A DNA stretch of 64,000 nucleotides from CAINDZ01 sp964399195 (GTDB lineage Bacteria; Krumholzibacteriota; Krumholzibacteriia; LZORAL124-64-63): the NCBI GenBank assembly GCA_964399195.1, contig CAYNPY010000007.1:1-64000 (forward strand), given 5' to 3'. Under the pieces are notes generated by a model. It worked only from the letters and a program-made list of their open reading frames with translations, did no database searches and had not been told where the DNA came from. Below are positions 1 to 9,619 of the stretch, piece after piece. The number at the start of each line of letters is the position of its first letter. Positions within the stretch are counted from its first letter, which is position 1. The position numbers and the translations under genes were made by a program.

Positions 1-141
1 GGCGACATGGGTGGAGATGACCTTGACGGCGACGTCGCGGCCCAGGCGGGTGTCGAGGGCGCGGTAGACCTCGCCCATGCCGCCCTGGCCCAGCGGGCAG
101 AGAACCCGGTAGGGACCGAGGGCTGTGCCGTTCGCCAGCAT
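1..141 (-). CDS. Ser/Thr protein kinase, N-terminal fragment cut by window edge
   Basis: Only the first 47 codons lie in the window. The start is an ATG at 141 preceded by a GAAAGGGG ribosome site. The translation contains the glycine-rich loop G-Q-G-G-M-G followed by an A-V-K-V-I segment, which is the nucleotide-binding N-lobe and conserved lysine of bacterial Hanks-type (PASTA/eukaryote-like) Ser/Thr kinases. Substrate and downstream domains cannot be seen. The two other kinases in the window (4466-6631 and 11717-15001) have the same N-lobe signature, so this is one of a paralogous family. Confidence 0.9.
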   Translation of the reverse strand, partial: MLANGTALGPYRVLCPLGQGGMGEVYRALDTRLGRDVAVKVISTHVA

Positions 142-193
142 GATGGGACCCCTTTCGGGTCCGCACAGGCATGATGGAACGGTCCGGCAACCG

Positions 194-208
194 GTGACCG
201 CGGGTCAC
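194..208. promoter_or_regulatory. palindrome upstream of the truncated kinase
   Basis: GTGACC-GCG-GGTCAC is a perfect 6+6 bp inverted repeat 53 bp upstream of the kinase start. It is embedded in a longer interrupted stem (GCAAC at 187-191 pairs with GTTGC at 209-213). It could be an operator or an RNA hairpin in the leader; no factor can be assigned. The rest of 142-313 shows no gene. Confidence 0.35.
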
Positions 209-313
209 GTTGCTGCCGGCACCGGGGCGATGGGCTCACGGCCATCTTAGCACGCCCGCTTCGGCTTGAATACGGGCATCAAGGCTGTACCCGTGCGATC
301 GCGTTCGGCCGGA

Positions 314-760
314 TCAGGCCTCACCCAACGCGTCGAGATCCGCCAGGTCCGTCGGCCGGCCGCTGGCGCGCTTGTTGGCCACGAACTCGCGTCGCCCGAT
401 GACGGGCACCGGCTGGTCGTCCACCCGGCAGGCTTCCGCGCCGCCGGCCGCCTGTTCCCAGCTGACGCCGTCGATGCTCGTCAGCAGGTCGACGCGAACG
501 GGAGGTCGTCCGAGCTGGATGACCCGGTCGGGCACGCAGAAGTCCTCGGCTGCCAGGCCGACGCCGCCGAAGCCGAAGGCGTCCAGCGCGGCCATGATCC
601 GGCGCGCATTATCGGGAGTCGGGCGAACGAAGAGGTCCAGGTCGCCGGTGAACCGCGGCGTCCCGTGGTGGGCCAGCGCGTAGCCCCCGACGAGCACGTA
701 CTCAACGCCGTTCGCGTTGAACGACGCAAGCAACTCGCTGAAGTCCCTCGGTAGGTCCAT
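314..760 (-). CDS. nucleotidyltransferase, DUF6036 / AbiEii-like
   Basis: A 148-residue protein. Near residue 25 it has G-G-Y-A-L followed by T-G-D-L-D-L-F-V, the helix-turn plus D-x-D metal-binding signature of minimal nucleotidyltransferases of the DUF6036/AbiEii group. These proteins transfer a nucleotide to a partner RNA or protein and are often found as toxin-like halves of two-gene modules. The start at 760 (MDLPRDF) fits the usual family N-terminus and lies inside the end of the 62-residue upstream gene (59-nt overlap), implying translational coupling. The exact acceptor is unknown. Confidence 0.8.
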   Translation of the reverse strand: MDLPRDFSELLASFNANGVEYVLVGGYALAHHGTPRFTGDLDLFVRPTPDNARRIMAALDAFGFGGVGLAAEDFCVPDRVIQLGRPPVRVDLLTSIDGVSWEQAAGGAEACRVDDQPVPVIGRREFVANKRASGRPTDLADLDALGEA

Positions 761-890
761 GCACCTGCAGGCGCAGGAAGGCCACGGCGTCCGTGCGCTC
801 CGAAGGCGGACGGCTCAGCCAGTAGTCGCGATCCCTCTTGCGCGCCGCGGGATCGCCGAGTGTGGTGATGGTGACGGTCTTCTCGATCAC
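702..890 (-). CDS. small conserved partner of the nucleotidyltransferase
   Basis: A 62-residue protein with a GTG start at 890. It carries the run D-Y-W-L-S-R-P-P-S-E-R and a C-terminal L-Q-R-V-A-C-V-V pattern that I recognise from small proteins encoded just before DUF6036-type nucleotidyltransferases. It is basic and probably all-helical. The pair could be an antitoxin/toxin-like module, but this is inference: no toxicity determinant can be seen. No ribosome site is visible in front of the GTG; the promoter element at 897-905 suggests a leaderless transcript. Confidence 0.65.
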   Translation of the reverse strand: MIEKTVTITTLGDPAARKRDRDYWLSRPPSERTDAVAFLRLQVHGPTEGLQRVACVVQRERR

Positions 891-896
891 CGGGAC

Positions 897-905
897 AGGA
901 TAGCA
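897..905 (-). promoter_or_regulatory. extended -10 element placing +1 at the GTG start
   Basis: On the minus strand the sequence reads TGCTATCCT, a TGn extended -10. Its last base is 7 nt from the GTG at 890, so transcription would begin at or next to the start codon. No good -35 is present. Confidence 0.35.
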
Positions 906-966
906 CGGCGGCCCCGACCGGTGCTACCATTCGCGTTCGACCCGACGACCTGAACGGAGTCCCGCC

Positions 967-1665
967 CTGCGCGTCCACTGGCTGCAGCACGCCCCGTACG
1001 AGGGACTCGGCGCCCTGGAGCCGCGCCTGCTGGCGCGCGGCCTGGCGCCGCAGCGCACGCGCGTGTTCGCCGGCGAGCCGCTGCCCGCCGTCGACGACAT
1101 CGACTTCCTGATCGCGCTCGGCGGGCCGATGTCCGTCAATGACGAGGCGACCCTGCCCTGGCTGGCGCCGGAGAAGGCGCTGCTGCGCGCGGCGATCGCA
1201 CGCGAAGTCCCGGTGCTGGGCATCTGCCTGGGCGCGCAGCTGATGGCCGCCGCGCTGGACGCCCCGGTGGGCCCCAGCCCCGAGCGCGAGGTGGGCTGGT
1301 GGCCGGTCCGGGCCGTGACGCCGCCGCCGGCGCCGCCGTTCGCGGTCTTCCCGTTCCCCGCCGAACTGACGGCGCTGCACTGGCACGGCGAGGCGTTCGC
1401 GCCGCCCGCCGGGACGGTGCTCCTGGCCCGCAGCGCCGGTTGCCCGCACCAGGCGCTGCAGGCGGCGCCGCGCGCCATCGGGCTGCAGTTCCATCCCGAA
1501 GCCGATCCGCCGTGGGTCCGGGACGTGCTGGCGCACAGCCCCGCCTCGCTGCGCCCCGGCCCTTACGTCATGCGGCGCGAGGACTTGCTGGCCGACCTGG
1601 ACGGGCGGTGCCGCGCGGGCAACGCGCTGCTGGAGCCGCTATTGGATTTCCTTATTTCCACATAG
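967..1665 (+). CDS. class I glutamine amidotransferase (GMP-synthase-like), probable CTG start
   Basis: A 232-residue glutaminase-fold protein. It shows the oxyanion strand G-G-P-M-S near residue 53, the nucleophile elbow G-I-C-L-G-A-Q (Cys87) and a late F-H-P-E giving the His/Glu of the triad. Family members normally open with a strand like R-V-H-W-L-Q-H, and exactly this is encoded from 970 onward. The only initiator in register before it is CTG at 967, set 7 nt after ACGGAG (954-959). An internal GTG at 1063 would delete the first beta-strand, so I prefer 967. The acceptor substrate is unknown; stand-alone members often hydrolyse gamma-glutamyl compounds. Confidence 0.8.
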   Translation: MRVHWLQHAPYEGLGALEPRLLARGLAPQRTRVFAGEPLPAVDDIDFLIALGGPMSVNDEATLPWLAPEKALLRAAIAREVPVLGICLGAQLMAAALDAPVGPSPEREVGWWPVRAVTPPPAPPFAVFPFPAELTALHWHGEAFAPPAGTVLLARSAGCPHQALQAAPRAIGLQFHPEADPPWVRDVLAHSPASLRPGPYVMRREDLLADLDGRCRAGNALLEPLLDFLIST

Positions 1666-1802
1666 AGACAATCATCACACCACGGACCGGAGGCGCCGTG
1701 TCAGTTTCCGGTGAACTTCTTGCGGCGCGTGCCGACGATCGTTTTGTTATCGGGGCATTAGGTGATCCGCAATATCCACATCCTACGGACAAGGAGGCGG
1801 GG

Positions 1803-2111
1803 ATGGGTCCGCAGAAGCGCTACCTGAAGACCAAGAACGTGAGCAAAGTCACGTTCTGCCTGCCGGCGGAGGCCGCGCGCGAGGCGCAGGCCGTGTGCCT
1901 GGTGGGCGATTTCAACGGCTGGGACGCCAACGCCACGCCGATGAGCCGGCTCAAGAGCGGCGAGTTCAAGGTCACGCTGGATCTCGAGACGGGCCGCGAG
2001 TACGAGTACCGCTTCCTGATCGACGGTCGCGTGTGGGAGAACGACTGGGCCGCCGACGACTACCGGCCCGCGGGCATCCCCGGCGCCGAGAACTCGGTCG
2101 TCACGGTGTAG
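1803..2111 (+). CDS. isoamylase N-terminal / CBM48-like glycogen-binding protein
   Basis: A 102-residue protein starting at an ATG with an excellent AAGGAGG site 7-12 nt upstream. The core V-C-L-V-G-D-F-N-G-W-D followed by E-Y-E-Y-R-F-L-I-D-G is the signature of CBM48 / AMPK-beta glycogen-recognition domains, here as a stand-alone protein. It probably binds alpha-glucan or acts as a regulatory carbohydrate-sensing subunit. It overlaps the convergent gene at 2101 by 11 bp. The 137 bp upstream hold no gene. Confidence 0.85.
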   Translation: MGPQKRYLKTKNVSKVTFCLPAEAAREAQAVCLVGDFNGWDANATPMSRLKSGEFKVTLDLETGREYEYRFLIDGRVWENDWAADDYRPAGIPGAENSVVTV

Positions 2112-2841
2112 GCGCGGCGCCCTGCTCCCTGAGCCAGGACGCCGCCCGCCGCAGATCCAGAGGATCGCCGCCGTCCCACAGCGCTTCATAGAGCCGCCGC
2201 ATCCGCGCCAGATCCTCCGGCGTGTCGATGGAGAGCTTCACGTCGGCCAGCAGTTCGGCCGGCGGCTCGGCCCAGACTGTCTTCATGCGGTCCGGGTGGC
2301 TTGGCGCGTGGCGCAGCGCCCAGGCGGTCACGTGCTCGGTGGCCAGGGGGTCGCCTCCGGCCGCCTCGCGGCTCCAGCGCAGGGCGCGCGCCGAAACCAC
2401 TTCCCCGCCCTGCAGCAGCGAGGCGACGCCGTCGCGGAAGCGCACCACGTCGGCGCCCTGCTCCCGCGCCAGGTCCAGCCACCGCGCCAGGTGCACCGGG
2501 TCGAAGAGCGGCGAGTCGCCGCACACGCGCGCCACCCAGCGCGCCGGATGCCGCTCCAGCGCGAGCAGGAAGCGGCCCAGCACGTCGTCCTCGCTGCCGC
2601 GGACCACCGCCACGCCCAGCGCGTCCGCCACCGCCGCCAGCGCGTCGTCCCGCGCCTGGTCGGTGGTCGCCAGCACCACCGGCACCTCGCGCCCCAGCGC
2701 CGGCCCCACCTGCAGCGCCCGCCGCAGGATGTGCCACATCAGCGGCCGGCCTGCCAGATCCTCCAGCATCTTGCCCGGCAGGCGCCGCGAGCCCATCCGC
2801 GCCTGGACGATGCAGACGGCGCTGTCCGTCGCGTCAGGCAT
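2101..2841 (-). CDS. SpsF/NeuA-like cytidylyltransferase
   Basis: A 246-residue protein with I-V-Q-A-R-M-G-S-R-R-L-P-G-K at residues 11-24, the NTP-binding loop of the CMP-nonulosonate / SpsF cytidylyltransferase family, and a downstream R-V-C-G-D-S-P-L motif typical of SpsF. These enzymes activate acidic sugars with CTP or act in spore-coat-type polysaccharide synthesis. Its start lies within the last codons of the upstream transporter gene (8-bp overlap), so the two are co-transcribed. It could supply the CMP-transfer step missing from the PseB/C/I-G operon 16 kb away, but that is a guess. Confidence 0.75.
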   Translation of the reverse strand: MPDATDSAVCIVQARMGSRRLPGKMLEDLAGRPLMWHILRRALQVGPALGREVPVVLATTDQARDDALAAVADALGVAVVRGSEDDVLGRFLLALERHPARWVARVCGDSPLFDPVHLARWLDLAREQGADVVRFRDGVASLLQGGEVVSARALRWSREAAGGDPLATEHVTAWALRHAPSHPDRMKTVWAEPPAELLADVKLSIDTPEDLARMRRLYEALWDGGDPLDLRRAASWLREQGAAPTP

Positions 2842-4342
2842 CCATGTCCGCCCACCGCCGCGCCGCGCGCGCGAAGAAGACCAGCGCGATGATCGCCACG
2901 ACGCCGATCCCCGCGAACGGCAGCCACACCCGCAGGTGCGGATCGTAGGTGTCCCACAGCAGGGTGGTGGCCTGCGCGGCGTCCAGGCCGGTGACCTGCT
3001 GCAGCTTCACGAAGGCCTCGGTGCGCGCCACGCCCGCCGCCTTTTCCAGCGAGCCCAGCTTGCCGTCCCAGCCGCCGGCGCCGGGCGCGTGCTCGGCCAG
3101 GTACTTCTGCGCCAGCACCGCCTTCTCGCCGAAGTGGCCGTAGAAGTAGCCCTGCAGGTTCGAGCCCACCAGGCCGCCCACGCCCACGGGGATGTTCACG
3201 AAGCCCAGGTAGAGGCCCTTCTTGTCGCGCGGGGCGATGAGCGCCAGGTACTCGTTCTTCTTCGGGCCGGTCAGCATCTCGCCCAGCGAGAAGCCGACCA
3301 CGCCCAGCAGGAACACCCAGCCCACGTTGGTCAGGCCGGCCACCAGGATGCCGACCGTGGCCATGCCCATGCCGATGACCATCGACTCGAGCGTCTTCAT
3401 CTTCCGCACGAGCCACGAGACGGGGATCATCAACAGGACGATCATCACCGCGTTGAGGTTCAGCAGGATCTCCTGCGGCACCTGCAGCCCGCGGTCGGTG
3501 TCCAGCGCCCACTTGTCCGGCAGCAGCGGCGAGGCGCGGAAGAACGACGCCAGGCCGCCCGAGTCGTTCCAGTCGGTCAGGAAGTTCGGGTGCAGGTCCC
3601 ACAGCGTGTACATCATCAGCCAGAAGCAGCTCATGATGGCCAGCCACGCCGCCAGCCTCCAGTCGCCGAGGGTGCGCAGCGTGCGCATCAGCACCTGCCC
3701 GGCGTGGATGGTCTTGTCCGCGCCGCTCTGGAAATCCTTGAACGTGAACAGCATCAGGTAGTTCAGCGACATGACCGCGGCGGCGGTGAAGAACAGCGCC
3801 TGCCAGGAGAAGTCGTGGCGGATGACGTTGGCCAGCACCGGCCCGATGGCGGCGCCCACGTTCACCACCCAGTAGAAGATGCCCCAGCCCAGCGACGAGT
3901 TCTTCCGGTCCAGGTTCTGCGCCAGGCTGCCCTGCAGCGCCGGCTTGAAGAACGCCGTGCCGCTGGCCAGCACGACGACGCCGAAGGTGAAGCCGAACAG
4001 GCTGCGCTGCGTGGCCATCAGGCAGTAGCCGAGCACGTTGCCCGTGATGGCGATGAAGAGGCTGCGCTTGTAGCCGTAGCGGTCGGCGAAGCCGCCGGTG
4101 AACGTGGGCAGGATCGACTGGAACACGAACCACAGCGAGTAGATCATGCCCTTTTCGGCGGCCGTGAAGTGCAGCCCGTGCGGATCGTCGGCCTGCATGA
4201 TGTAGACGGCCACGACCGAGCGGACCAGGTAGTAGGCCAGCCGCTCGAACATCTCGATGACGTTCAGCAGCCAGAAGCCGGGAGTGAAGCCGAACAGGCG
4301 GCCGCGGCCGGCAAGGTTGTCGGTCAGCGGGGTATCGGTCAT
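2834..4342 (-). CDS. POT/PTR-type MFS transporter
   Basis: A 502-residue polytopic membrane protein. E-M-F-E-R-L-A-Y-Y in the first transmembrane helix matches the E-x-x-E-R-x-x-Y-Y proton-coupling motif of proton-dependent oligopeptide transporters, and S-G-T-A-F-F-K-P resembles the second POT signature. About 12 hydrophobic helices are present. ATG 4342 is preferred over an ATG 26 codons upstream because helix 1 follows it closely and an AAGGA sequence lies upstream. It likely imports di/tripeptides or related small solutes with protons. It is co-transcribed with the SpsF-like gene. Confidence 0.8.
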   Translation of the reverse strand: MTDTPLTDNLAGRGRLFGFTPGFWLLNVIEMFERLAYYLVRSVVAVYIMQADDPHGLHFTAAEKGMIYSLWFVFQSILPTFTGGFADRYGYKRSLFIAITGNVLGYCLMATQRSLFGFTFGVVVLASGTAFFKPALQGSLAQNLDRKNSSLGWGIFYWVVNVGAAIGPVLANVIRHDFSWQALFFTAAAVMSLNYLMLFTFKDFQSGADKTIHAGQVLMRTLRTLGDWRLAAWLAIMSCFWLMMYTLWDLHPNFLTDWNDSGGLASFFRASPLLPDKWALDTDRGLQVPQEILLNLNAVMIVLLMIPVSWLVRKMKTLESMVIGMGMATVGILVAGLTNVGWVFLLGVVGFSLGEMLTGPKKNEYLALIAPRDKKGLYLGFVNIPVGVGGLVGSNLQGYFYGHFGEKAVLAQKYLAEHAPGAGGWDGKLGSLEKAAGVARTEAFVKLQQVTGLDAAQATTLLWDTYDPHLRVWLPFAGIGVVAIIALVFFARAARRWADMDA

Positions 4343-4405
4343 GGAGGGGAATCCTTCCGCGGGGGCGCCGGTGGGTCGACTGGCCGGACGGCCGGGTTCC
4401 GGGCC

Positions 4406-4414
4406 ACTGTACCA
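4406..4414 (-). promoter_or_regulatory. extended -10 upstream of the POT transporter
   Basis: Minus strand TGGTACAGT is a TGn-type extended -10 in the 123-bp spacer between the kinase stop and the transporter start. No convincing -35 is seen. It suggests the transporter/SpsF pair has its own promoter. Confidence 0.3.
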
Positions 4415-4465
4415 CAGCAACGCCCGGCGCGCACGCGGCGAGAGGGCGCTGCAGGCGGACCGGGC

Positions 4466-6631
<2,166 letters not shown>

Positions 6632-6774
6632 CACCCGACCTCCCCGGCGAATCCCACACCTCATAATACAGCGCGCGCGACGCCGAGGTTGCGCCGGGGG
6701 CGCATCTGCATCCGGACAGTTCAACTCCGAAAAGACCGTGGCGCCGCACCGGCGAATCGCCTAGTCTGGAGCGC

Positions 6775-8430
6775 ATGAACCGCCAGCAACTGATCCTCAC
6801 CGGCCGCGTCGGCGACCAGGAACTGCGCCTGGAGCTGGCCGAGGGCCTCCACGTGCTGGGCCGCGCCGTCGACTGCGACGTCGTGCTGCCCGAATCGTCG
6901 GTCTCGCGCCGCCACGCCGAACTGGAGTACGCCGGCGGCCGCGCCCGCGTGCGCGACCTGGGCAGCCACAACGGGACGCTCGTCAACGGCGTGGCGGCCG
7001 AGGGCTGGCGCGAGGTGCGACCCGGCGACCAGGTGGCGCTCGGGCGCGCGGTGTTCTCCCTGGGCGGCAACCTCGACTCGCAGGCGCTGATGACCATCGT
7101 CGGCGACCGCCAGTCCAACGGCGTGGCCATCACCTGGCAGGAGGCGACCGGCCGCGAGAGCCGCAGCGGCCAGTTCTCGCGCCGGGCCGGCAAGCGCGCG
7201 GAACTGTTCTCGGTCCTGGCCGAGGCGGGCAGCCTGCTGGTGACGCCCGGTTCTCCGGAGCAGCTCTTCGAGCCGATCCTCGACATGGTCGACGCCGCGG
7301 TGATGCCCGAGCGCGCCTTGATCGCCCTGCTCGAGGAAGGCAGCGGCGAGCCGCACGTGCGCGCCTCGCGCGTGCGCGGCGGCGGCCAGACGCCGAACCT
7401 CATGCTGAGCCGCACGGTGGTCAACCGCGTGCTGGGCGAGCGCGTGTCGTTCCTCATCGAGGACGCGCAGCACGACGTGGCCTTCCAGTCGCAGCTGAGC
7501 ATCGTTTCGCAGGGCGTGCGCACGGCGATGGCGGCGCCGCTGTTCGACAACGAGAACGTGATCGGCCTGCTCTACGCCGATTCGGCCGACTCGCACGACC
7601 GCTACACCACCGACGAACTGAAGGCGTTCACGCTGCTGGCCAACTGCGTGGCCGTGGCGCTGACCCACGCGCGCTACCACGAGATGGAAGCCGAAAAGAT
7701 GCGGCTCGAGGGCGAACTGGGCGCGGCGCGGCGCATCATGACCGCGCTGCTGCCGGAGCAGGCCCCACGCATCGCCGGCTGGGAACTGGTGCCGCACCTG
7801 GTCTCGTGCACCGAGGTGGGCGGCGACCTTTTCGACCTGCTGACGCTGCCGGACGGGCGCGTGCTGGTCGTGGTCGGCGACGTCGCCGGCAAGGGGCTGG
7901 GCGCGGCGCTGCTGGTGTCGTCGCTGCTGCCGCTGCTGCGCGGCCTGGCCGGCCGCTGCGAGGACATCGCGGCGCTCGTCGCGCGGCTGGACGCCGTCCT
8001 CTTCCCGGTGACCGAGCCGGTCCGTTACGCGACGCTGTTCGTGGGGGTGCTGGACCCGGCCACCGGCGCCCTCGAGTACGTCAACGCGGGCCACAATCCG
8101 CCCTGCGTCGTGCGCGCGGACGGCGCGGTCGAGACGCTGGCCCCGACGGGGCTGCCGGTGGCCTTGATCGGCGAGGGAACCTGGACGACGCGGACGCTCA
8201 CGCTGGGGCCGGGCGACGTGCTGGCGCTGTTCACCGACGGCATCCCCGAAGCCTGGAACGCCGCCGAGGAGGAGTACGGCGACGAGCGCCTGCTGGCGCT
8301 GCTGCAGTCGCTGCGCGGCCGGGACGCGGCGGCGATCCGCGACGCGGTGCTGGCCGACTTGCGCGGGTTCGTCGGCGAGGCGCCCACCAGCGACGACGTG
8401 ACCCTGGTGCTGGTGCGGCGCAGCGCCTGA
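6775..8430 (+). CDS. FHA-GAF-PP2C (SpoIIE-type) phosphatase
   Basis: A 551-residue regulator. Residues ~20-95 form an FHA domain (L-G-R, S-R-R-H-A, G-S-H-N-G-T), which binds phosphothreonine. A GAF sensory domain lies at about 140-300. From ~340 a PP2C/RsbU-type phosphatase has G-G-D-L-F-D, V-G-D-V-A-G-K-G and T-D-G-I-P-E metal-binding motifs. Such proteins dephosphorylate anti-anti-sigma factors or kinase targets in response to a small-molecule or redox cue. Its divergence from a Ser/Thr kinase suggests the FHA domain reads kinase output. The start ATG 6775 begins directly before the FHA strand. Confidence 0.9.
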   Translation: MNRQQLILTGRVGDQELRLELAEGLHVLGRAVDCDVVLPESSVSRRHAELEYAGGRARVRDLGSHNGTLVNGVAAEGWREVRPGDQVALGRAVFSLGGNLDSQALMTIVGDRQSNGVAITWQEATGRESRSGQFSRRAGKRAELFSVLAEAGSLLVTPGSPEQLFEPILDMVDAAVMPERALIALLEEGSGEPHVRASRVRGGGQTPNLMLSRTVVNRVLGERVSFLIEDAQHDVAFQSQLSIVSQGVRTAMAAPLFDNENVIGLLYADSADSHDRYTTDELKAFTLLANCVAVALTHARYHEMEAEKMRLEGELGAARRIMTALLPEQAPRIAGWELVPHLVSCTEVGGDLFDLLTLPDGRVLVVVGDVAGKGLGAALLVSSLLPLLRGLAGRCEDIAALVARLDAVLFPVTEPVRYATLFVGVLDPATGALEYVNAGHNPPCVVRADGAVETLAPTGLPVALIGEGTWTTRTLTLGPGDVLALFTDGIPEAWNAAEEEYGDERLLALLQSLRGRDAAAIRDAVLADLRGFVGEAPTSDDVTLVLVRRSA

Positions 8431-8453
8431 CCGCCCGCCTGGATTCCGAAACG

Positions 8454-8482
8454 AAGGGGCGGCCCCGGTGGGGCCGCCCCTT
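8454..8482. terminator. perfect 13-bp hairpin between convergent genes
   Basis: AAGGGGCGGCCCC (8454-8466) pairs perfectly with 8470-8482 around a GGT loop. It lies 24 bp after the phosphatase stop and before the convergent stop at 8539. There is no clear T-tract, so it is a terminator-like or 3'-protective hairpin usable from both sides. Confidence 0.6.
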
Positions 8483-8485
8483 CCT

Positions 8486-8519
8486 TGTCCGTGGAGGACG
8501 AGACTGTCCGTGGAGGACG
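8486..8519. repeat. 15-bp tandem direct repeat
   Basis: TGTCCGTGGAGGACG occurs at 8486-8500 and again at 8505-8519 (19-bp period, 4-bp spacer), just downstream of the hairpin. It looks like a local slippage duplication; no function can be proposed. Confidence 0.7.
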
Positions 8520-8538
8520 TTGGTCGCGACGCGCCGGC

Positions 8539-9297
8539 CTACTGCCGGAACAGCGCCTTCACCGAGCCCCAGGTCTGGGTCTCGGTCGCGACGGGCGACT
8601 GGGCCTGGATTTCGACCACCATGTCGTTGAAGTCGTTGTCCGTGTAGTTCCAGCCGTAGTAGGGCATGATCGGCGCGCCGTAGTCCAGGTCCTCCCACGC
8701 CAGCACGTAGGTCGGCAGGCCGCCGTACAGGTGCGAGACGTTGAAGACGAGGCATTGCGGGTCGCCGTTGAACGGCGCGTGCGTGGCGCCGGCGCCGGTC
8801 GGGCCGATGTCGTTGTAGAAGCGGTTCGTGAAGAACAGCTCGGGCTCCGGGGCGTAGCCGCCGCCGGCCTGGTTGCCGTTCGGGTTCAGGTAGAAGCCGA
8901 ACCGCGTCACGCCGCCCGGGAAGGTGATGACCGCCGCCTGCCCGGAGCCCGACGGGCCGTCGAAGACCACGCCGTCGTTGATGCCGTCGATCACCGGCGG
9001 CGACAGCAGCGTCTCGGCGTACCAGCCCAGCGTGTTGCGGTCCTTGAAGCCGGCGATCTCGCGGATGACCACGCCGCTGACGCCCAGGTCCTCCCAGTAC
9101 GGGGGATCGGCATCGCCCGGAGCATAGCCTTCGTACTGCGTCGCGACGTTGACGACGCCCGGGCCGTACTGCTGGTCCAGGATCTGTTGCAGCGGGACGT
9201 TGTCCCACGAAGTGCCGAAGGTGACCGGAAACGCGCCGGCGAGAGTCGGGACCAGCACAAGGGCCGCGACCAGGACCTTCACGATAGACGAACGCAT
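8539..9297 (-). CDS. secreted protein with DUF4114-like motif and W-G-S-V-K-A-L-F-R tail
   Basis: A 252-residue exported protein. The ATG at 9297 begins a classical signal peptide (about 22 residues ending L-A-G-A-F). The mature part is acidic and aromatic. Near the C-terminus it has the segment D-N-D-F-N-D-M-V-V-E-I, resembling the D-x-D-F-N-D calcium-type motif of DUF4114 domains. It ends in W-G-S-V-K-A-L-F-R-Q, a tail closely matched in the unrelated secreted protein at 39259-39846. The tail may be a sorting or anchoring signal. The biological role is unknown. Its own leader carries a strong hairpin (9324-9344). Confidence 0.75.
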   Translation of the reverse strand: MRSSIVKVLVAALVLVPTLAGAFPVTFGTSWDNVPLQQILDQQYGPGVVNVATQYEGYAPGDADPPYWEDLGVSGVVIREIAGFKDRNTLGWYAETLLSPPVIDGINDGVVFDGPSGSGQAAVITFPGGVTRFGFYLNPNGNQAGGGYAPEPELFFTNRFYNDIGPTGAGATHAPFNGDPQCLVFNVSHLYGGLPTYVLAWEDLDYGAPIMPYYGWNYTDNDFNDMVVEIQAQSPVATETQTWGSVKALFRQ

Positions 9298-9323
9298 TGT
9301 GCATCCTCCACGGGTGCTTGGGG

Positions 9324-9360
9324 CCGGTGTCCCTGCGACACCGGGCCCAAAATTGTAGCA
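9324..9360 (-). promoter_or_regulatory. extended -10 and leader hairpin of the secreted-protein gene
   Basis: Minus-strand TGCTACAAT (9352-9360) is a good extended -10. Immediately downstream CCGGTGTC (9324-9331) and GACACCGG (9337-9344) form an 8-bp perfect stem with a 5-nt loop, spanning roughly +1 to +20. It could be an operator or an mRNA-stabilising hairpin. Confidence 0.45.
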
Positions 9361-9619
9361 TCGGAAACCATTGTTGAGAGAAAAAATCTTGAATGATATT
9401 TCAACAGATAAGGACATCATCTATCATTGAAAAGTGATGATTCGCGCAAGGTTTTCAGTTTCATGGCATTACATCACCTATCACAAATGTATGTTATCAA
9501 GCGATTTGCGCGCGTCCTGGCGCTGCCGGCGGCCCCGGAGTGGCTCCCGCAGGGTTGGCGGGGTAGAATGCGTCTGCCCGCACGGCCCTGGCCGCGACCG
9601 CCCACCCCGAGGAGCCGCC
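9361..9619. other. AT-rich intergenic spacer with small inverted repeats
   Basis: The spacer between the secreted-protein and aminotransferase genes is much more AT-rich than its surroundings over 9361-9500. It contains TTGAA-n6-TTCAA (9389-9404) and ATCATC-n14-GATGAT (9416-9441). No convincing coding region is present. It probably holds divergent promoters, though I could not settle a -35/-10 pair for the plus strand. Confidence 0.5.
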
